A DNA stretch of 64,000 nt from Sclerurus mexicanus (Eukaryota > Chordata > Aves > Passeriformes > Furnariidae), in the NCBI GenBank assembly GCA_013396755.1, contig VWZF01005528.1, positions 124,001-188,000 of the forward strand, given 5' to 3'. Each line of letters begins with the position of its first letter. The stretch's first letter is position 1. The notes under the pieces were generated by a model that had not been told where the DNA came from, did no database searches, and saw only the letters and a list, made by a program, of their open reading frames with translations. Positions 46,701 to 59,745 of the stretch are shown in pieces. The position numbers and the translations under genes were made by a program.

Positions 46701-49700
46701 CTTCTTATTTCCTGGCATATTCCTTACTGAGATCTTGAGTCATGGAAGAAAAGGACAACTTGACACTTGGTCTCCATGCGTGAAAAGCAAGACTGTAATG
46801 TCCCTGACAAACACTTCCAAGCTCATTCTCTGCAAGCTGCCCCCAAATTCATCCAATGTAGTTGAAATTCAGTGTCGGGGATGTCTTGTTTTCTCTATTT
46901 ATCTGTTTATTTTGGAAAGTTGCTGAGGAAATTGTGGGAGGAGATTGGATGCTTCATTGAAGAGATAGAATGCTTGAAAAAATCAATTGCAGACTGATAA
47001 TTATTCTTACTTTTTAATGTCCTTTACAGAAAACAGGGTGGCCTGATGTGTGTTTTACTTGACTGGCTTCATAGTCAGGGTTTGTGCCTCTGACTATATT
47101 TGGAAAGATTTTGATGCTTTTTTGTACTGATGCAATCAGGATGCTGATGGCCTGGAAATCATTTTCCTGATGTGGAGATCTGGAGAGTTATGGGCAAGGG
47201 ATGCCAACAGGCTGTGCCTGTTTTGGAGTGGCAGACCTGGATGGAAGGGAGCAGGAGCCAGGCAGAGCTGGAGCAGGGAAGTGAGCCAAGGGTTTTTCAA
47301 GCTGTGTTTAAAGTGCTGTCACACTGTGCAGCCCTGAGTGGCAACACAGCATTTGGACTTAGCAGCTTTCCTCCTTCATCCAAGTTTGGATGTACAGCCA
47401 GTTTGGGAGTAGGATCCTTTTCCTGCTTTGATGGGTAAATCTCACAGCTGTCAGGAGCTAAGTTTTACCAAAGCTATGCCATGGGGTCAGGACCAAGATC
47501 AGAAGTGAAGCCAGTGGAGCCTGTGGCTACGTAGACAAATCTCCAAGCACCCCATATCTCCTTGCAGGGCTGTTAGCATCTGTTTTGTGTCCCTTGGCTG
47601 TAGGAAACTGGACCTGGACTCTTGCCTGATTTGCTGACTGGTGGTCAGAGACCAGACAATTTATTTGTTTGTTGTATTTTTTTCCTACAGCCATATCTTT
47701 TCCCAGTACAGGCTTTGCCCAAGCTGCCTGCTGTAAAGCAGATTGCCGCTTTCAATGAGGCAGAGGTGTACAGGCCATTGCCAGGAAGGGTCAGCGGGAA
47801 AGGAGATGTTTACTAGCCCTCCAGAGATAGGGTGGTGGGTGTAAGTCCCACGTGTGGAGGCAAGGTATGCAGTGCTTTCTCCTGGGAAGGCTGGTTATTG
47901 CTTGCAGTAGACTCTTTTAAGTGCTGCTCTGCTGCAAGAGAAACTGGAAAAGGGGTGTGGCAACTTGGAGACTTTAGGTCTGACCGTGGGATAGGAGCAT
48001 GGGGCATGGTGGGGAGGGAGATGCTTGTTGGCCAGAAGAGCCTGCCTTTTGGGAACTTGCTATCTTTTCCCCAAGGACAGTGGCAGAAGAATGAGCATCT
48101 AACTTGCTTTGAGGCTCTGTTTCTCTAGCTTGCAGGCTGGCCATGCCTTGCAGTAACTACTAACTGCTTCTCTGTCAGTTTTTGGCCCCTCTGGCCAAAG
48201 GGAGATCATCTTTCTCCTGTGCCTGACACCAGCAAAGGGTGGTTTGAGCTGCCTTCCCTGTCTCTCTGCAGCAGTGCACTCTCACTATGGGAAGGTTGTC
48301 TCTGTCTCTGACTATGGGATGGGGAAGGGCCGTCTGGGAGTCCCCATGTTGTTGCAACACGCTACTGAGTTGTGTTCCACATCATGTTGAAAAATAGCCA
48401 CTCTCATGTGAAGAGCAAACCTTGTGGGGAGAGGGTGCTGCTCCGACTCCCATACACCAGTGACACGGCTGTGAGGACATCTCTCATGAGAGTTGCCAGT
48501 AAATTCACAGTAGTGATGTTTATTATGAGACTGATGTCGCAGTGGGGTAGGCACTGTTGGGTAGCATCAGCAGTGGCTGTAATGGTGTGAACACTGCTGT
48601 GTTACAGCTGCTCTGTACAGGTTTTCTATTGAATGCTGGGAAAAAAGTTTCCCATGGAAAGTCTCTCAGTCACTCTTTGTGAGCCCAGGCCATTTCCTTC
48701 CCTGCTGAATCCTTCTGTAATTAAAGTGCCTGGACTAGCAGTGTTTTTTCAGTACTCTTAAAAATAATGGTGCTTCCAGCATGTTGCAGATGGTCATAGA
48801 CCTATGTGTGATACAGTGGCGTAGGAAAATAACAGGAAGGGTCTTACAGTGGATATTCAAGGCTGAAGTAACCCAGTGGAGATGGGACTTTTGGGGGGCC
48901 ACTGCAAAGAAAAAGCTGTGCTTTGTTTAAATGCAGAACTGCTTTCAGGCTCACTTTGCATGCAGTGGCCAGCCAGCCTGAAGGAGCAACGCTGCGAGGG
49001 AAAGATCAGAACAGAGTCTAAAAGGCTGCTTCCTCCCCATTTGGCAGCTCCTGAGCTGGGGGGTGGGAGCATGAGCTGGCATCATGAGCTCTGTCCTACC
49101 AGTTTGTAAAACCTAGAGCTCTCATGTCCATCAGGGAGGCAAGTATTTCTGCAACCCTCCTAGCCCTGCTGTGAGCAACAACTGCCTTACTGGTGTTTCA
49201 CAACAGCAAGGGTTGAAATAAAGGCAGGACCAATATCCTTTGGCTCAGAGCTACATCTAAACTGAGCTTGCCATGCAGCCTCCCACGGGTTTTTCTCCCT
49301 GACTGTGCAAAATGACCTGCTGGCACCCCTGGGAAGCTTGTTCAAAAAGGGCAGAGGCTCAGTTGCAACTTCAGGATAATGCAGGTTGGGGTCTGTCTCT
49401 CCTGGTTAGCTCTAGTTCTCCCTGAGAGCTCTCCAGCAGCCCCAGGACAGTTCAACTCCTGCAGTGGTAAAAAGGGCTCTGGGTGCTGTCCCTGGGCATC
49501 AAGTAGTGCTTATGGGCTGGCCTAGGATGGTGGTTTGGAAATTTTCACCACATATGTATGGCCAGCACAGAGCCCGAGAGCAGCCTATGTGCCTGTCCTG
49601 TGAGGCATTGGGGTAGTGCTTCAAGGCCATGAGCACCACGGCAGGCAGGATTTGCCAGGGCTGCCAGCCTGACACACTGTGCATCAGCACCCGTGCTTAC

Positions 49701-52700
49701 TTTTATTGTTGATGGCCAGGATGGAAAATGCAATTGAGACACCTTAATGAAAAGCTAACAAAGTTGAATTTGGAGAGAGGGCTGGTCTTCTGATAGCCTT
49801 GATTCTCATTGTAGAATAATGTAAATGATTTGTCTAGGAATATTCCTACAGCAGTGTGCCAACCATAGGCCGAGACCCTAGGCAAATGCAGAGTAAGAGG
49901 GTCTCTGGGAAACAAGCTGTTTATTTTGGGTTGTACAAATAAAGAAATGCTGATGATTTAATAGCAGCGGCTTCTCAGAGACATTTTTTGTGGCCAAGCA
50001 TTTTCTAGCCCTCCCTAATTCCTGAGCATCACTGTGAATTGGTTTAAGTAGGAAAGCTGGTGGTGGGACGTCAGTCTTACTCGATGACCACACCACACAA
50101 TGCTGGAGAAAGTAGAACACAGAGCTGGGGTATGCTACTGGTGCTGAAAGAAGGCACATTGTCACAGCTGGTGGGTTTATCTTTCAAAGCTCTGGACATT
50201 TCTTACCTCTCTGAGATCTCCAGAAAAGTTCTGCATTTCTTACCTCCTGCCATCTGAAGGAAAAGTATTGTTTGTATGTGGAATGCTGGTTGGGAATGCC
50301 AGAAAGATGGACTGCTCAGATGCAAGCCTCTAGGCCTTTTTTTCTGCTGTTTAACATAATAAGGGACTTGATTTAAAAAACCAACCAAACAAAAAAACCA
50401 AAACCAACTCACAGTAGAATGTTTGAAAAGGAAAAACATGGCGAGTAAAGTTCAAATGACTTACTAATTTGATTTCATGGGTGTCTTTTTTTCTGGATGA
50501 GACTTCCGGTGCCCAAATCCTTTGAAGATTGTAGAGTTGGTCCAGAGTGTGATGGGACTCTCCTATGACCCAAATCAGTGACCCAAAGCATAATATTTTT
50601 TCTAGAACCATCTGTTTTCTTGCCAAGGGGATTTCACAATGCCTGATTGGTCTGAATAATTGTATGTGTGCAGGGATATGACTTGCCACAGGGAGAAAAA
50701 TTAACTGAACAAGGGCAGGTGGATGCTCTCGAGTTTTTTTGAAGAAACTACTACCCTTTAGAAGGAAAGGATAAAGAACCATGCAGCTGAGTAATATGCC
50801 CACAATGAATTTTTTTAAGCCTACATGTTTAAAAAGGATATAAAACTACACTTAGGAGATATCTGAGATAAATAGAGTAGGTACCCAGTCTGTGTTTTGG
50901 CAGCCCCTTTATCAAATGTCTCCTTGGAGACTTGGTTTGGAGCAGTGTGAAACACCGGAGTACAGATGTTGGGTGACTAATTCATGCTTTGGTTAAACTT
51001 CAATGAGCATGAATGCACATCTGTTTCAACTTAGCTATCTGCTGAATAGCCTGCAACAAGGTACTCTTCTTTACGTACATCATGTTTTTGGTTTTTTTTT
51101 ACTTTGGTTTGTTAGCAGTGGCTGCAGTTTGCATTTGGGGAAGCAGAGGGTACCCAGGGATTATCATCAGGGGGACAACATTCAGGGCTTCGGAGTCTGG
51201 CAGTAAGAGCTTTTTTTGTAGCATTAGCAGGATTTCCAAGACAAACAACATTCTTTTAAATCTATCTTCCTACAAGAGATTTGCTTTTTCTTGTTCATAA
51301 TGATCTGTTCTTATCATCCAGCTCTCTGACTTGCTCATTTCCTCCACTGTGTATCTTTTTCTTTTCTTAATTACAAAACTGGGGAGTTGAAGGCAAACCA
51401 TCAGTTCCTGGTGAGAAAATGCCATTTATATAAAACTGTCTTGATAAATTCTCAGTATTATTCTTCCAGACCAATAATCCTACTACAGTATCCATATATA
51501 AAAGCAAACAGAGGAGAGTGCTTTGATCCATTATTACAATGTCTCTTTGTGGACAGTGGGTGCAGGATGGTACTCACTGCTTCTTCCAGCCAATTGTTCA
51601 CTTATGCACAGCCCTGTCCCTGCATAACATGCCTCTGCCCTAATAAGGGAGGGTGATTTGTCATGGGGAAGAAGGAAGTGGGCAGTGGTGTCCAGATGCT
51701 TTTTTTTCAAGGAGATGTTGGTGTGTCCCTGTTTAGGACAATAAATGCTTCTCCTCAGGAATGCCTGCAGGGCTGTAGTATTGCAGTCAGCAATGCAGCA
51801 TGTGTAGCCTGCTCTGTGGCTGGAGAGGCAGCCTTTTTCCCAACTGTGCTGTTAAACGAGCCCTCTTTCAGAAGGAAGAATGAAGGTGTGCTTAGCCATC
51901 CCACTTGAGTCTCAATCACTTTGACTGGGCCCAGCTGTGATGCTGTCACTGGGTGCCACCTTTAGGGTGGTTGGGTCAATCTGTGTCTCCCAGTGTATGC
52001 AGCTGTGAGCTGTCAGACCTGATGTGCTGTTGCTGGAAGACCAGGCAGATGGCAAATGGTAGGGTGAGACCTGCCAGGTGCTGCAAAGGCTGAACTTGAA
52101 GAGGCATTGACTAGGTCTGCTGCTTGTGTCTCATCTTTGATATGGGCCTGGAAATTAGATCCTTCTCTTAGAATTTAAAACTTCTCATAGCTGAGCTTTT
52201 TTTTTTTTTTCTTTCAGAGATGTGGGTTTTTTATGAGCAAAATCAGTTCAGCTTTTTATATTTTCCAGCAAAGTCAAGGTATTGGCATACTCATTTTCCT
52301 GTCTTCATAGAAGCATTTTAAGTACCGTGTGATTAAATTAACTTGGATTGGAGAAGCACAGTATAGCAAAGGCTATACAACTTTAATAACTAGGGATCTG
52401 GCTTTTATTGGCTAGTAAAATTGAGAATGCAACACTGAGCATGCTCGGGTTTTTGCACTAAGCATGCTTAAAGGCATCTGTTCTGTTGGTTTATGCACTG
52501 TTAACTAACTGCAAACCTCTTTAACAGCTCCTCAACATTGCTGGAAAATCCTGAGGCAGGACAAGGGCAAGTACAGCTGTCATCCCTGATGACTGATGTT
52601 GTAAATGGAGTGAGAAAGGCCCTTGAAGGGGAAGCCTTCAAAGCTGACCTAGTGGGAAGAAAGCACAGGGACATGTTTCCTCTCCAAGCATGCCAAGAGA

Positions 52701-53413
52701 GCCAGGCTTCAATGCATATGGGGCTCTTTCCCATTTTGGGAAGGTGCAAAGTGATGCACTGTGGAAGGAATGACTCCAAAATCATTAATTACAGCCTGCC
52801 CTTCTGGTGCGCCTTATGACCAGCTTACTGTTAAGAATAAGGTTTTTCCAGGGCTTGAGCTTACTTTGTGCAGATTTCTGATATGGAGTAGATGTTTGGG
52901 AGGACTGTGAGCAAGAAAAGGCTGTGAAATACATATTTTACAGTGATTTAAAATGGCAAGTATAAAAATATTTTTTAAACATGATGAAGTGATAGTAGAT
53001 TTCTCTGTCCTTTCCTGCTGTTACCCTGAATTCCACTGAGTGCACTGTAATTTCAAAATGGGAAACACTGCCAGCTGTGAAGCAGAATGATGGGCTTTAA
53101 TTCAATGAGGAACAAGAAAATGCAATTGAACAAACAGACTTTCAGCAAAGAGAAAGAAACCTCATAGTAGCTAAAGGGGGTGGGTGCTAGCCCATTGGTA
53201 GCATCTAAATGTGTCCTTGTTTACATGACTGAATAGATGATTCCTACATGGAAAACGTCAGTAATCATAACAAAATGGGTTCAGTGGGTTTTCTTGACTA
53301 ACAGGATAACTTGATTATATGTTTGGGAAAAATGGGAAATAAAGAGGATGGAGAAGAAAACCAGTTATCTCTGGTTGGCCTCACTTAATGCATCTTTTCT
53401 TTTGTCTCTGCAG
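43721..53413 (+). other. Probable SLC8A1 intron upstream of exon 2
   Basis: No recognised exon or mobile element. A few consensus donor-like strings occur (GAGGTAAGTAA at about 45685, AAAGGTGAGTT at about 46564), but nothing else supports exons there. The C/A-rich strings at about 46628-46664 and 50379-50406 are low complexity. The interval ends with the polypyrimidine tract and AG of exon 2. Confidence 0.55.
53388..53413 (+). promoter_or_regulatory. SLC8A1: 3' splice site (acceptor) of SLC8A1 exon 2
   Basis: The pyrimidine-rich run CTTTTCTTTTGTCTCTGCAG ends with CAG at 53411-53413, a near-ideal acceptor. The first exonic base is therefore 53414. An in-frame ATG at 53388 lies inside this tract and is intronic, so it cannot be the start codon in spliced mRNA. 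Confidence 0.9.
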
Positions 53414-53450
53414 GTTGAGGATGTTTGGGACCTGTTTGGTGGAAGTGGCC
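53414..53450 (+). other. SLC8A1: 5' UTR part of SLC8A1 exon 2
   Basis: These 37 bases precede the chosen start codon. They are open in the same frame as the coding sequence and include an upstream in-frame ATG at 53421, which would add ten residues (MFGTCLVEVA). In NCX1 genes alternative first exons are spliced to this common 5' UTR segment. Confidence 0.8.
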
Positions 53451-55249
53451 ATGTCGCGAGTAACTCAGCCACCCACCTTCCGAGGGAGCTTCCAACTCCT
53501 GAGCATTGTGCTGGTGTTGCTGTCCCATGCAGACAGCATACGTGCAGAGAGCCCCAGTGAACTGCCAGTGAATGACACTGAGGAGTGTGCTGGCTCGTAC
53601 ATCTGCAAAAAGGGTGTGATTTTACCAATATGGGAACCCCAAGACCCCTCATTCGGTGACAAAATCGCTCGGGCAACAGTGTATTTTGTAGCGATGGTGT
53701 ACATGTTCCTGGGAGTATCTATCATAGCTGATCGCTTCATGTCCTCCATCGAAGTCATTACATCACAAGAGCGGGAAATAACCATCAAGAAGCCCAATGG
53801 TGAGACCAGCAAAACCACTGTGAGGATCTGGAACGAAACCGTTTCCAATCTCACACTGATGGCCTTGGGCTCATCTGCCCCTGAGATCCTCCTGTCTGTC
53901 ATCGAAGTGTGTGGCCATGGCTTCACGGCAGGGGACCTGGGGCCAAGCACTATCGTGGGGAGTGCTGCCTTTAACATGTTTGTCATCATTGCGATCTGTG
54001 TGTATGTAGTTCCAGATGGAGAGATAAGGAAGATCAAGCACTTGCGAGTGTTTTTTGTTACAGCAGCCTGGAGCATCTTTGCCTACACTTGGCTTTACAT
54101 TATTTTATCTGTGTCTTCTCCTGGGATTGTGGAGGTTTGGGAAGGCTTGCTCACCTTCTTCTTCTTCCCCATCTGTGTGGTGTTTGCCTGGATAGCTGAC
54201 AGGAGACTTTTATTTTACAAATATGTCTACAAGAAATACCGAGCTGGCAAGCAGAGAGGCATGATCATCGAGCATGAGGGTGACCGTCCCTCCTCCAAAG
54301 CTGATATCGAAATGGATGGAAAGGTTGCTAATTCTCATGTGGAGAACTTTTTGGATGGGACACTGGTGTTGGAGGTGGATGAGAAAGACCAGGATGATGA
54401 GGAAGCCAGGAGAGAAATGGCTCGGATCCTGAAGGAGCTGAAACAAAAGCACCCAGACAAGGAAATTGAACAGCTTATAGAGCTGGCGAACTACCAGGTC
54501 CTGAGCCAGCAGCAGAAGAGCAGGGCCTTTTACCGCATCCAGGCCACTCGGCTCATGACTGGAGCTGGCAACATCCTGAAGAGACATGCTGCAGACCAGG
54601 CCCGCAAAGCTGTCAGCGTGCACGAGGTCAACAGCGAGGTGACAGAAAACGATCCCATCAGCAAGCTCTATTTTGAGCAGGGTACCTACCAGTGTTTGGA
54701 GAACTGTGGCACTGTGGCCCTGACCATCATTCGCCGGGGAGGTGACTTGACCAACACGGTGTACGTTGACTTCCGGACAGAGGATGGGACGGCCAATGCT
54801 GGCTCTGACTACGAGTTTACTGAAGGGACAGTGGTCTTCAAGCCTGGAGAGACCCAGAAGGAAATCCGTGTTGGCATAATCGATGATGACATATTTGAGG
54901 AGGATGAGAACTTCCTGGTCCATCTCAGCAACGTCCGCGTGAGCACTGAGGCCTCAGATGAGGGCATTCTTGAGGCCAGTCGCATCTCAACACTTGCCTG
55001 CTTGGGATCACCATCTACTGCCACCGTCACCATTTTTGATGATGACCACGCTGGCATCTTCACCTTTGAGGAGCCAGTAACACACATCAGTGAAAGTGTA
55101 GGAACCATGGAAGTGAAAGTGTTGCGAACCTCTGGTGCACGAGGAAATGTTATTGTGCCCTACAAGACCATTGAAGGCTCAGCCAAAGGTGGAGGAGAGG
55201 ACTTCGAAGACACCTGTGGGGAGCTGGAGTTCCAGAATGATGAGATAGT
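53451..55249 (+). CDS. SLC8A1: SLC8A1 (NCX1) sodium/calcium exchanger, exon 2 coding part
   Basis: NCX1 is the plasma-membrane antiporter that exchanges about three Na+ for one Ca2+. This exon encodes residues 1-599 and two bases of codon 600. I chose the ATG at 53451 because it gives a 32-residue signal peptide ending ...DSIRA, the length found in mammalian NCX1. Counted in mature numbering, known residues then fall exactly in place: N9 glycosylation site (VNDT), C14 and C20, E113 in the alpha-1 motif GSSAPE, N143 in AFNMF, and the XIP segment starting RRLLFYKY at 219. Segments in order (precursor numbering): signal 1-32; TM1 about 73-95; alpha-1 repeat with TM2-3 about 130-185; TM4-5 about 200-248; XIP 251-270; cytosolic loop; CBD1 about 403-532 with acidic Ca2+ sites (DDDIFEEDEN, DDDHAG); start of CBD2 from about 533. 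NCX2 and NCX3 are excluded: loop and CBD text match NCX1 nearly residue by residue. The remaining exons, including the alternative A/B cassettes, are outside the window. Confidence 0.98.
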
Positions 55250-55255
55250 GTAAGT
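55250..55255 (+). promoter_or_regulatory. SLC8A1: 5' splice site (donor) of SLC8A1 exon 2
   Basis: GTAAGT starts at 55250 directly after GAGATAGT, splitting the valine codon GT|G (phase 2). In mammalian NCX1 the next residues after ...NDEIV are encoded by the alternative cassette exons, in agreement. The frame reads TAA at 55251-55253 if the intron is not removed. Confidence 0.95.
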
Positions 55256-58200
55256 GAAGGTTTTACTTATTTCCTACAGTCTCTGTTTCTCCTGAAATGA
55301 AATGCACTTGGCTCCAAGAGCTCCACTGGAGGTGTTTAGGTGCCAGCATGTTGCAGTAAGCCATGAATGGCCATATGTGCTTTGGGGAGCCTGATATGCT
55401 GCATTCCTGCCTTGCTAACAGACCAGAGAGTGCCTGGTCAGGGGTACTCTAGCCTTCCGGCACCAGGGAGGTGGAACTGATATGGGACCCCCACCTCCTG
55501 CACCATACCCATGTGCTGAGCAGATCTCTATAGCCTCAGCTCTGCAGTGAAGCAGAGAACAAAACTGAAATGTCTGTGACCACCCAGTCGCAAGGACCTG
55601 TCTTGCAAAAGGCTTAAACAGAATGTATGAATTGTGGTATCTTTCCTGTTGAGGGTCAGGTCATCTGGGACTGGGCCATAGCCTATCCTACTGATGCTCT
55701 ACTCAGGGCTTGGGTGAAGGTCACTTCATCTCTTCCTCTTCTAAAGGCTGCAGGCCTGGGTCATTGTCCAATATATGCCTTGAAAAAGTGTTGTCAGGTA
55801 GGGAAGTCTCATGGTTAGGATGTAACTGGAGCCACATTTGGCTGCTTGCAAGTAAAAAAGAGGCTGAAAGCTGTTGGAGGCTACTCTTGAGCGTTGCTCT
55901 GTGGATGGTGGATAAATTATTAGTGCTGTATCTTTATTACATTATGTGGAGAATATAAATTAGCTCAATAAATTGTGGTAGAAAACATCTATCCTTGGGT
56001 ATGTCATGAAGACATTTTCTTGCCCAGCTGGTGTTCTGGAAGGAGCAGGCATTGGGAGTTCTGTTATTGCAGCCTCAGGCTCTTCCTACAGTGAAGTCTG
56101 TATTTGCTGATCAGTCCCTGCCAACATGGACTTATCTCTGTAGCACAAAAGCACTGCATCGAACTTAAAGCAGGCACTGATACAGAGCACTGCTGTGCCA
56201 AAGGAGAGCTAAATACTGGCTTCAGTGTTATGTATTGCGCTACTGGTCTCCTGGGAGCTGAGACAGACCCTTGGCAAGAGCCAAGAGTGGTCCTTGTGTT
56301 CTGTCTGTTACCTGTGTCTGTGCACTGGGAGAATGAAACTTCTTCATAAAACTTCTTGAAGTAGAGAGGGGGGGAAAAAGTGATTTGTGGTCTCAGGCAG
56401 GATTTGTACCAGTTGGGATTTTGACATCCCAGGGAAAACCAAGCGAGAAGTTCACAGCTCCAGCAATCTGCAGGCCAGAACATGCATGTTGCTCACACAA
56501 TGGTCAGGAGCATGTGGTTGCTGCCTCCTGAATGATAACCGTAGTAGAGAGGAATGCAGTTACTTGTTTTATTGTTTTTCCATTTTGAGAGAAGCAGGGA
56601 GTTGTCTGCAGAGATACAATGAACTAGGCTATAAGGATATCTCCCAAAGGCTCTTTACTTTTTATCCAGGTTGCTCAGCACTAGCAAAACTGGGCTACTC
56701 GTAGTTAGGCTTGACGTTTGTTCTCAGTTCCCATGGGATGTGATGTGTTTACATGGCAGGCCAAACACATTGCCATAGGCTCTTGCAATTGCTCTCAGAG
56801 GGGCTTGGACTCTCCTTTTTCTTGTATCCAGCACTCTGGTCAGGATCTCTGTGTTGTCCTTCATCAAAGAAAGACCTGTGTCTGTGCTGTCTTTTGGTGC
56901 TCAATCTTTGATGTGGGGTTCTGCACTGCGATGGTGATGCCTTCTCCCCAGCATTGCTGTGCCTATTGCCTCTTGTGGTGGCCTTCCCTCCACTAAGCTA
57001 TTCACTGCTGACTTTTGCCAACAGGCCAGCAACCAAGGGGCATGCTGGAAGTGAGCTGACCAGATCCTGTTGGATATGCTCTCTGGCCTCCTGGGGTGTG
57101 CTGGTGTGCCCTCACCAGGGCAGCAAACCTCCTCCTTCCTCTTCTTACCAGCTGTCCGAATGTGCACAGCAAGCTAGAAACAGGGGAAAACAGCTTTCTT
57201 AGAAACCTGACTGGTTGGTTTTTTTGTGCAAATGCCATCATATCTCTAGTGCCTTTAAACTATCTCCTTGTAATCACAGGGAGGGATGGTACATAGGAAA
57301 CAACACTTTAGGAGTTCACAGTGTGATACAGATGAGGGCCTGGAGAATGGTGTGTAAGGAGGTGGCAACTGCAGATATTGACCAAGGAGCTTTCTGCATT
57401 CAGGTGGAAGAGGACATGCACAGAATGACACTGATTGTACATATTTCAATCTATTCATGTGTCTGAAAGGCAGTAGACATTAGTCTAAAACTTACGTGCT
57501 ACAGTCCAGGTGTTGGATGGTACAGTCTGACTTGCAGAAGATTTCCTGCAGGTCCGTGGTTGCCAGGGCACAAATGTAGGGCAACCCTGAAGCACAGAGG
57601 TAGAGTGGTCCTGACACTGAGCTGCTGCTTACAGGCATCCTCCCTTGGAAGAGTTTGCTTCAATGGTAATAAAGAAGATGTGCTAGCACAATATGTGGAT
57701 TATAGAACTAAAGCCTATTTGCTCTGTCATTGCTTGATGGTGCTATGCCTCAGTAAAACACAGTTATGTAGAATGATGTAATTCCTTAGCACAATCGATT
57801 CAATAAAGTTCTAAAATTTCAGGTTTTGCCATGCTCTGGTGTCCAAGAGATGTCTTTGCTGCCCTTTCTAAAGGTCTTCAGTGCCTCTCCAGCTGCACCG
57901 TTCAAGGCTGTATCAGTCAGCTTGATAAAATTGAGTAAGATGTGTTTTTCTGGGGCACTAATAATAAAGGTAGGGCAGTACAGGGAGACGTGAAGACAAA
58001 AGAAAACCATGCACACGCCTCTGTTATTAGAAGGCTGGCTTTCTGGTAAGTCTCAGTAAAATTAGAAAGCACTAGGAGGACCCTGATCTTCTAGAGACCT
58101 TCCTGTGGTTCCCAAAAGGCCTAATTACAACATGTTTGTTTGCATGTCCAGAGAGACTTTCCCATTTGGCAATCTGCTGATGTCCCCTTTCCCAGAGTAC

Positions 58201-58764
58201 ACAAAATAGCTGTTTAACTGCTGAAGCCATGCTACTCCCGTTTGTTTAAACAAACATCTCATTCTGATGCTACCAGAAAAAAATGTGTAATGGAGAAGAT
58301 GTTGGTCCTCCTGTGGAACATTTTATTCCAGCTCTGCTCTTGGAGTGGTGCTTTTCTCCTCCATGTTCCTGAAGCACAAGCTTGTGTGTTCAATGGATGC
58401 ATATTATCAAGTGAAAGAAACAGCATTTAAATGTGTTTTGCAAAGGGATTACCTGGGTTTGCATGATAAATTGTTCCAAGCTGTGTGGGAAACCTTAAGG
58501 TGTTTGACTGGGGTTCAGCAAGGTCAGTCTCTGTGGTGCTGCATGGGTATCTGGGGCTCTGAGACATTGGTGTAGGACAAAGTGCTGTGATTTAAAGTGT
58601 GAGAGAGAGTCTTCCCTGTGGGGTCATCCTCAACAAAGTGATTCCAGCCTCATCTTGCATCTCTATTAATGATTAAAACTTTCTTGATGAGAACGTAGAG
58701 AACATGTGTAGCTGTAGGCTCTTCCTACCCACCTGTCTACTACAGCTATTGTGATTGTAGAAGA

Positions 58765-58930
58765 GGGCCCTGGTTCATCTAGCCAGTGTATTTTTATGTC
58801 CTGACTCAATGCTAAATAATTCAGAAGAAGTTCAGTTTCCTATATTAGAGTAGGAAGCACTCCTTCCCTCAGCTGATATCACATCAGCCCTTCTTTCTGT
58901 CTTGAAGCATCAGGAGGAGCATTTCTTCCA
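58765..58930. mobile_element. Possible ancient interspersed repeat remnant
   Basis: The text GGTTCATCTAGCCAGTGTAT ... AGAAGAAGTTCAGTTTCC ... TGTCTTGAAGCATCAGGAGG resembles the layout of an old amniote repeat (blocks like CCATCTAGTCCAGTATCCTG ... CCTGAAGCATGAGG). The similarity is weak and from memory, so this is tentative. Confidence 0.3.
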
Positions 58931-59745
58931 GATGTGACTGCAAACCTATATGAAAACAGTGTGTTCTTTCATGTTCAAAAATAGTAGTTTTTCTGGAGAT
59001 AACATTGCAGCTAGAGATCTATTGCAATCTGCATTCCAGATGTCTTCACACACACCCCAAAAGAAGTTTTTATGCATCAATGTCAGTGAGGAAGATGGTA
59101 CATACAATTAAGTGGACAACCAAACTCGTATTTCACCTATGCAGTCACACTTGTAAATGCTTGGAAAATCTTATGTCAAGTGGTCTCACCGTTCATAATG
59201 TATAGGTTAGCTGGTTTTATGAGATATCTGCTGCAGGTTTAGGAAGTGACACTCTTTGCCCACTGAATCTGACTTGTCCAAGTCAGCTTTGGCATTTCTC
59301 TGGAAGCATACATCTAGGAGCCAAGTGCTAACAGAGCACAACATCAAACTAACACAAACATCATCTAAATCCTCTGATTTTTTAGGGAAAGCGTCCCCAG
59401 AAATCACATAGGTTCCCTCCCAAGACCCCCTTAAAAATGTCAATGTCAATATATACAAATTGTGGCAGGAGGGAAACCAAGTGATACTGCTTTTTTAAGT
59501 GCCCCTTTTCACTTCTGAAAGAAATTGAGTGAGATATTTCTAAAGAAACAGTAAAAATAGTACCCTGACTCAGCCTTGGGACCTCTCTATCTCAGTTTGG
59601 CATCTGTGGCCTGCAGCTTCAGAGAAAAAAAATAAAGCCTTCATCATGGGCAGCCTTGCCGTAGGATGCAGTTGAAGAGAAGGGTGTCTTCTGATGTGGC
59701 AGAGACACAGCTGTAAACCAGGCTGAAGGGGAAGCAAACAAACAT

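Noticed and set aside
52538..52819. Possible CR1 ORF2 remnant (RCKVMHCGRNDSK)
   Set aside because: Only about a dozen residues resemble the LINE motif and no neighbouring CR1 blocks or tail were found.
53388..53420. ATG at 53388 as start of the NCX1 reading frame
   Set aside because: It lies within the polypyrimidine tract of the exon 2 acceptor and is removed by splicing.
53451..55249. NCX2 (SLC8A2) or NCX3 (SLC8A3) identity
   Set aside because: The cytosolic loop (EMDGKVANSHVENFLDG, DEEARREMARILKELK) and CBD1 tail match NCX1 without gaps; NCX3 has a shorter, different loop in this region.
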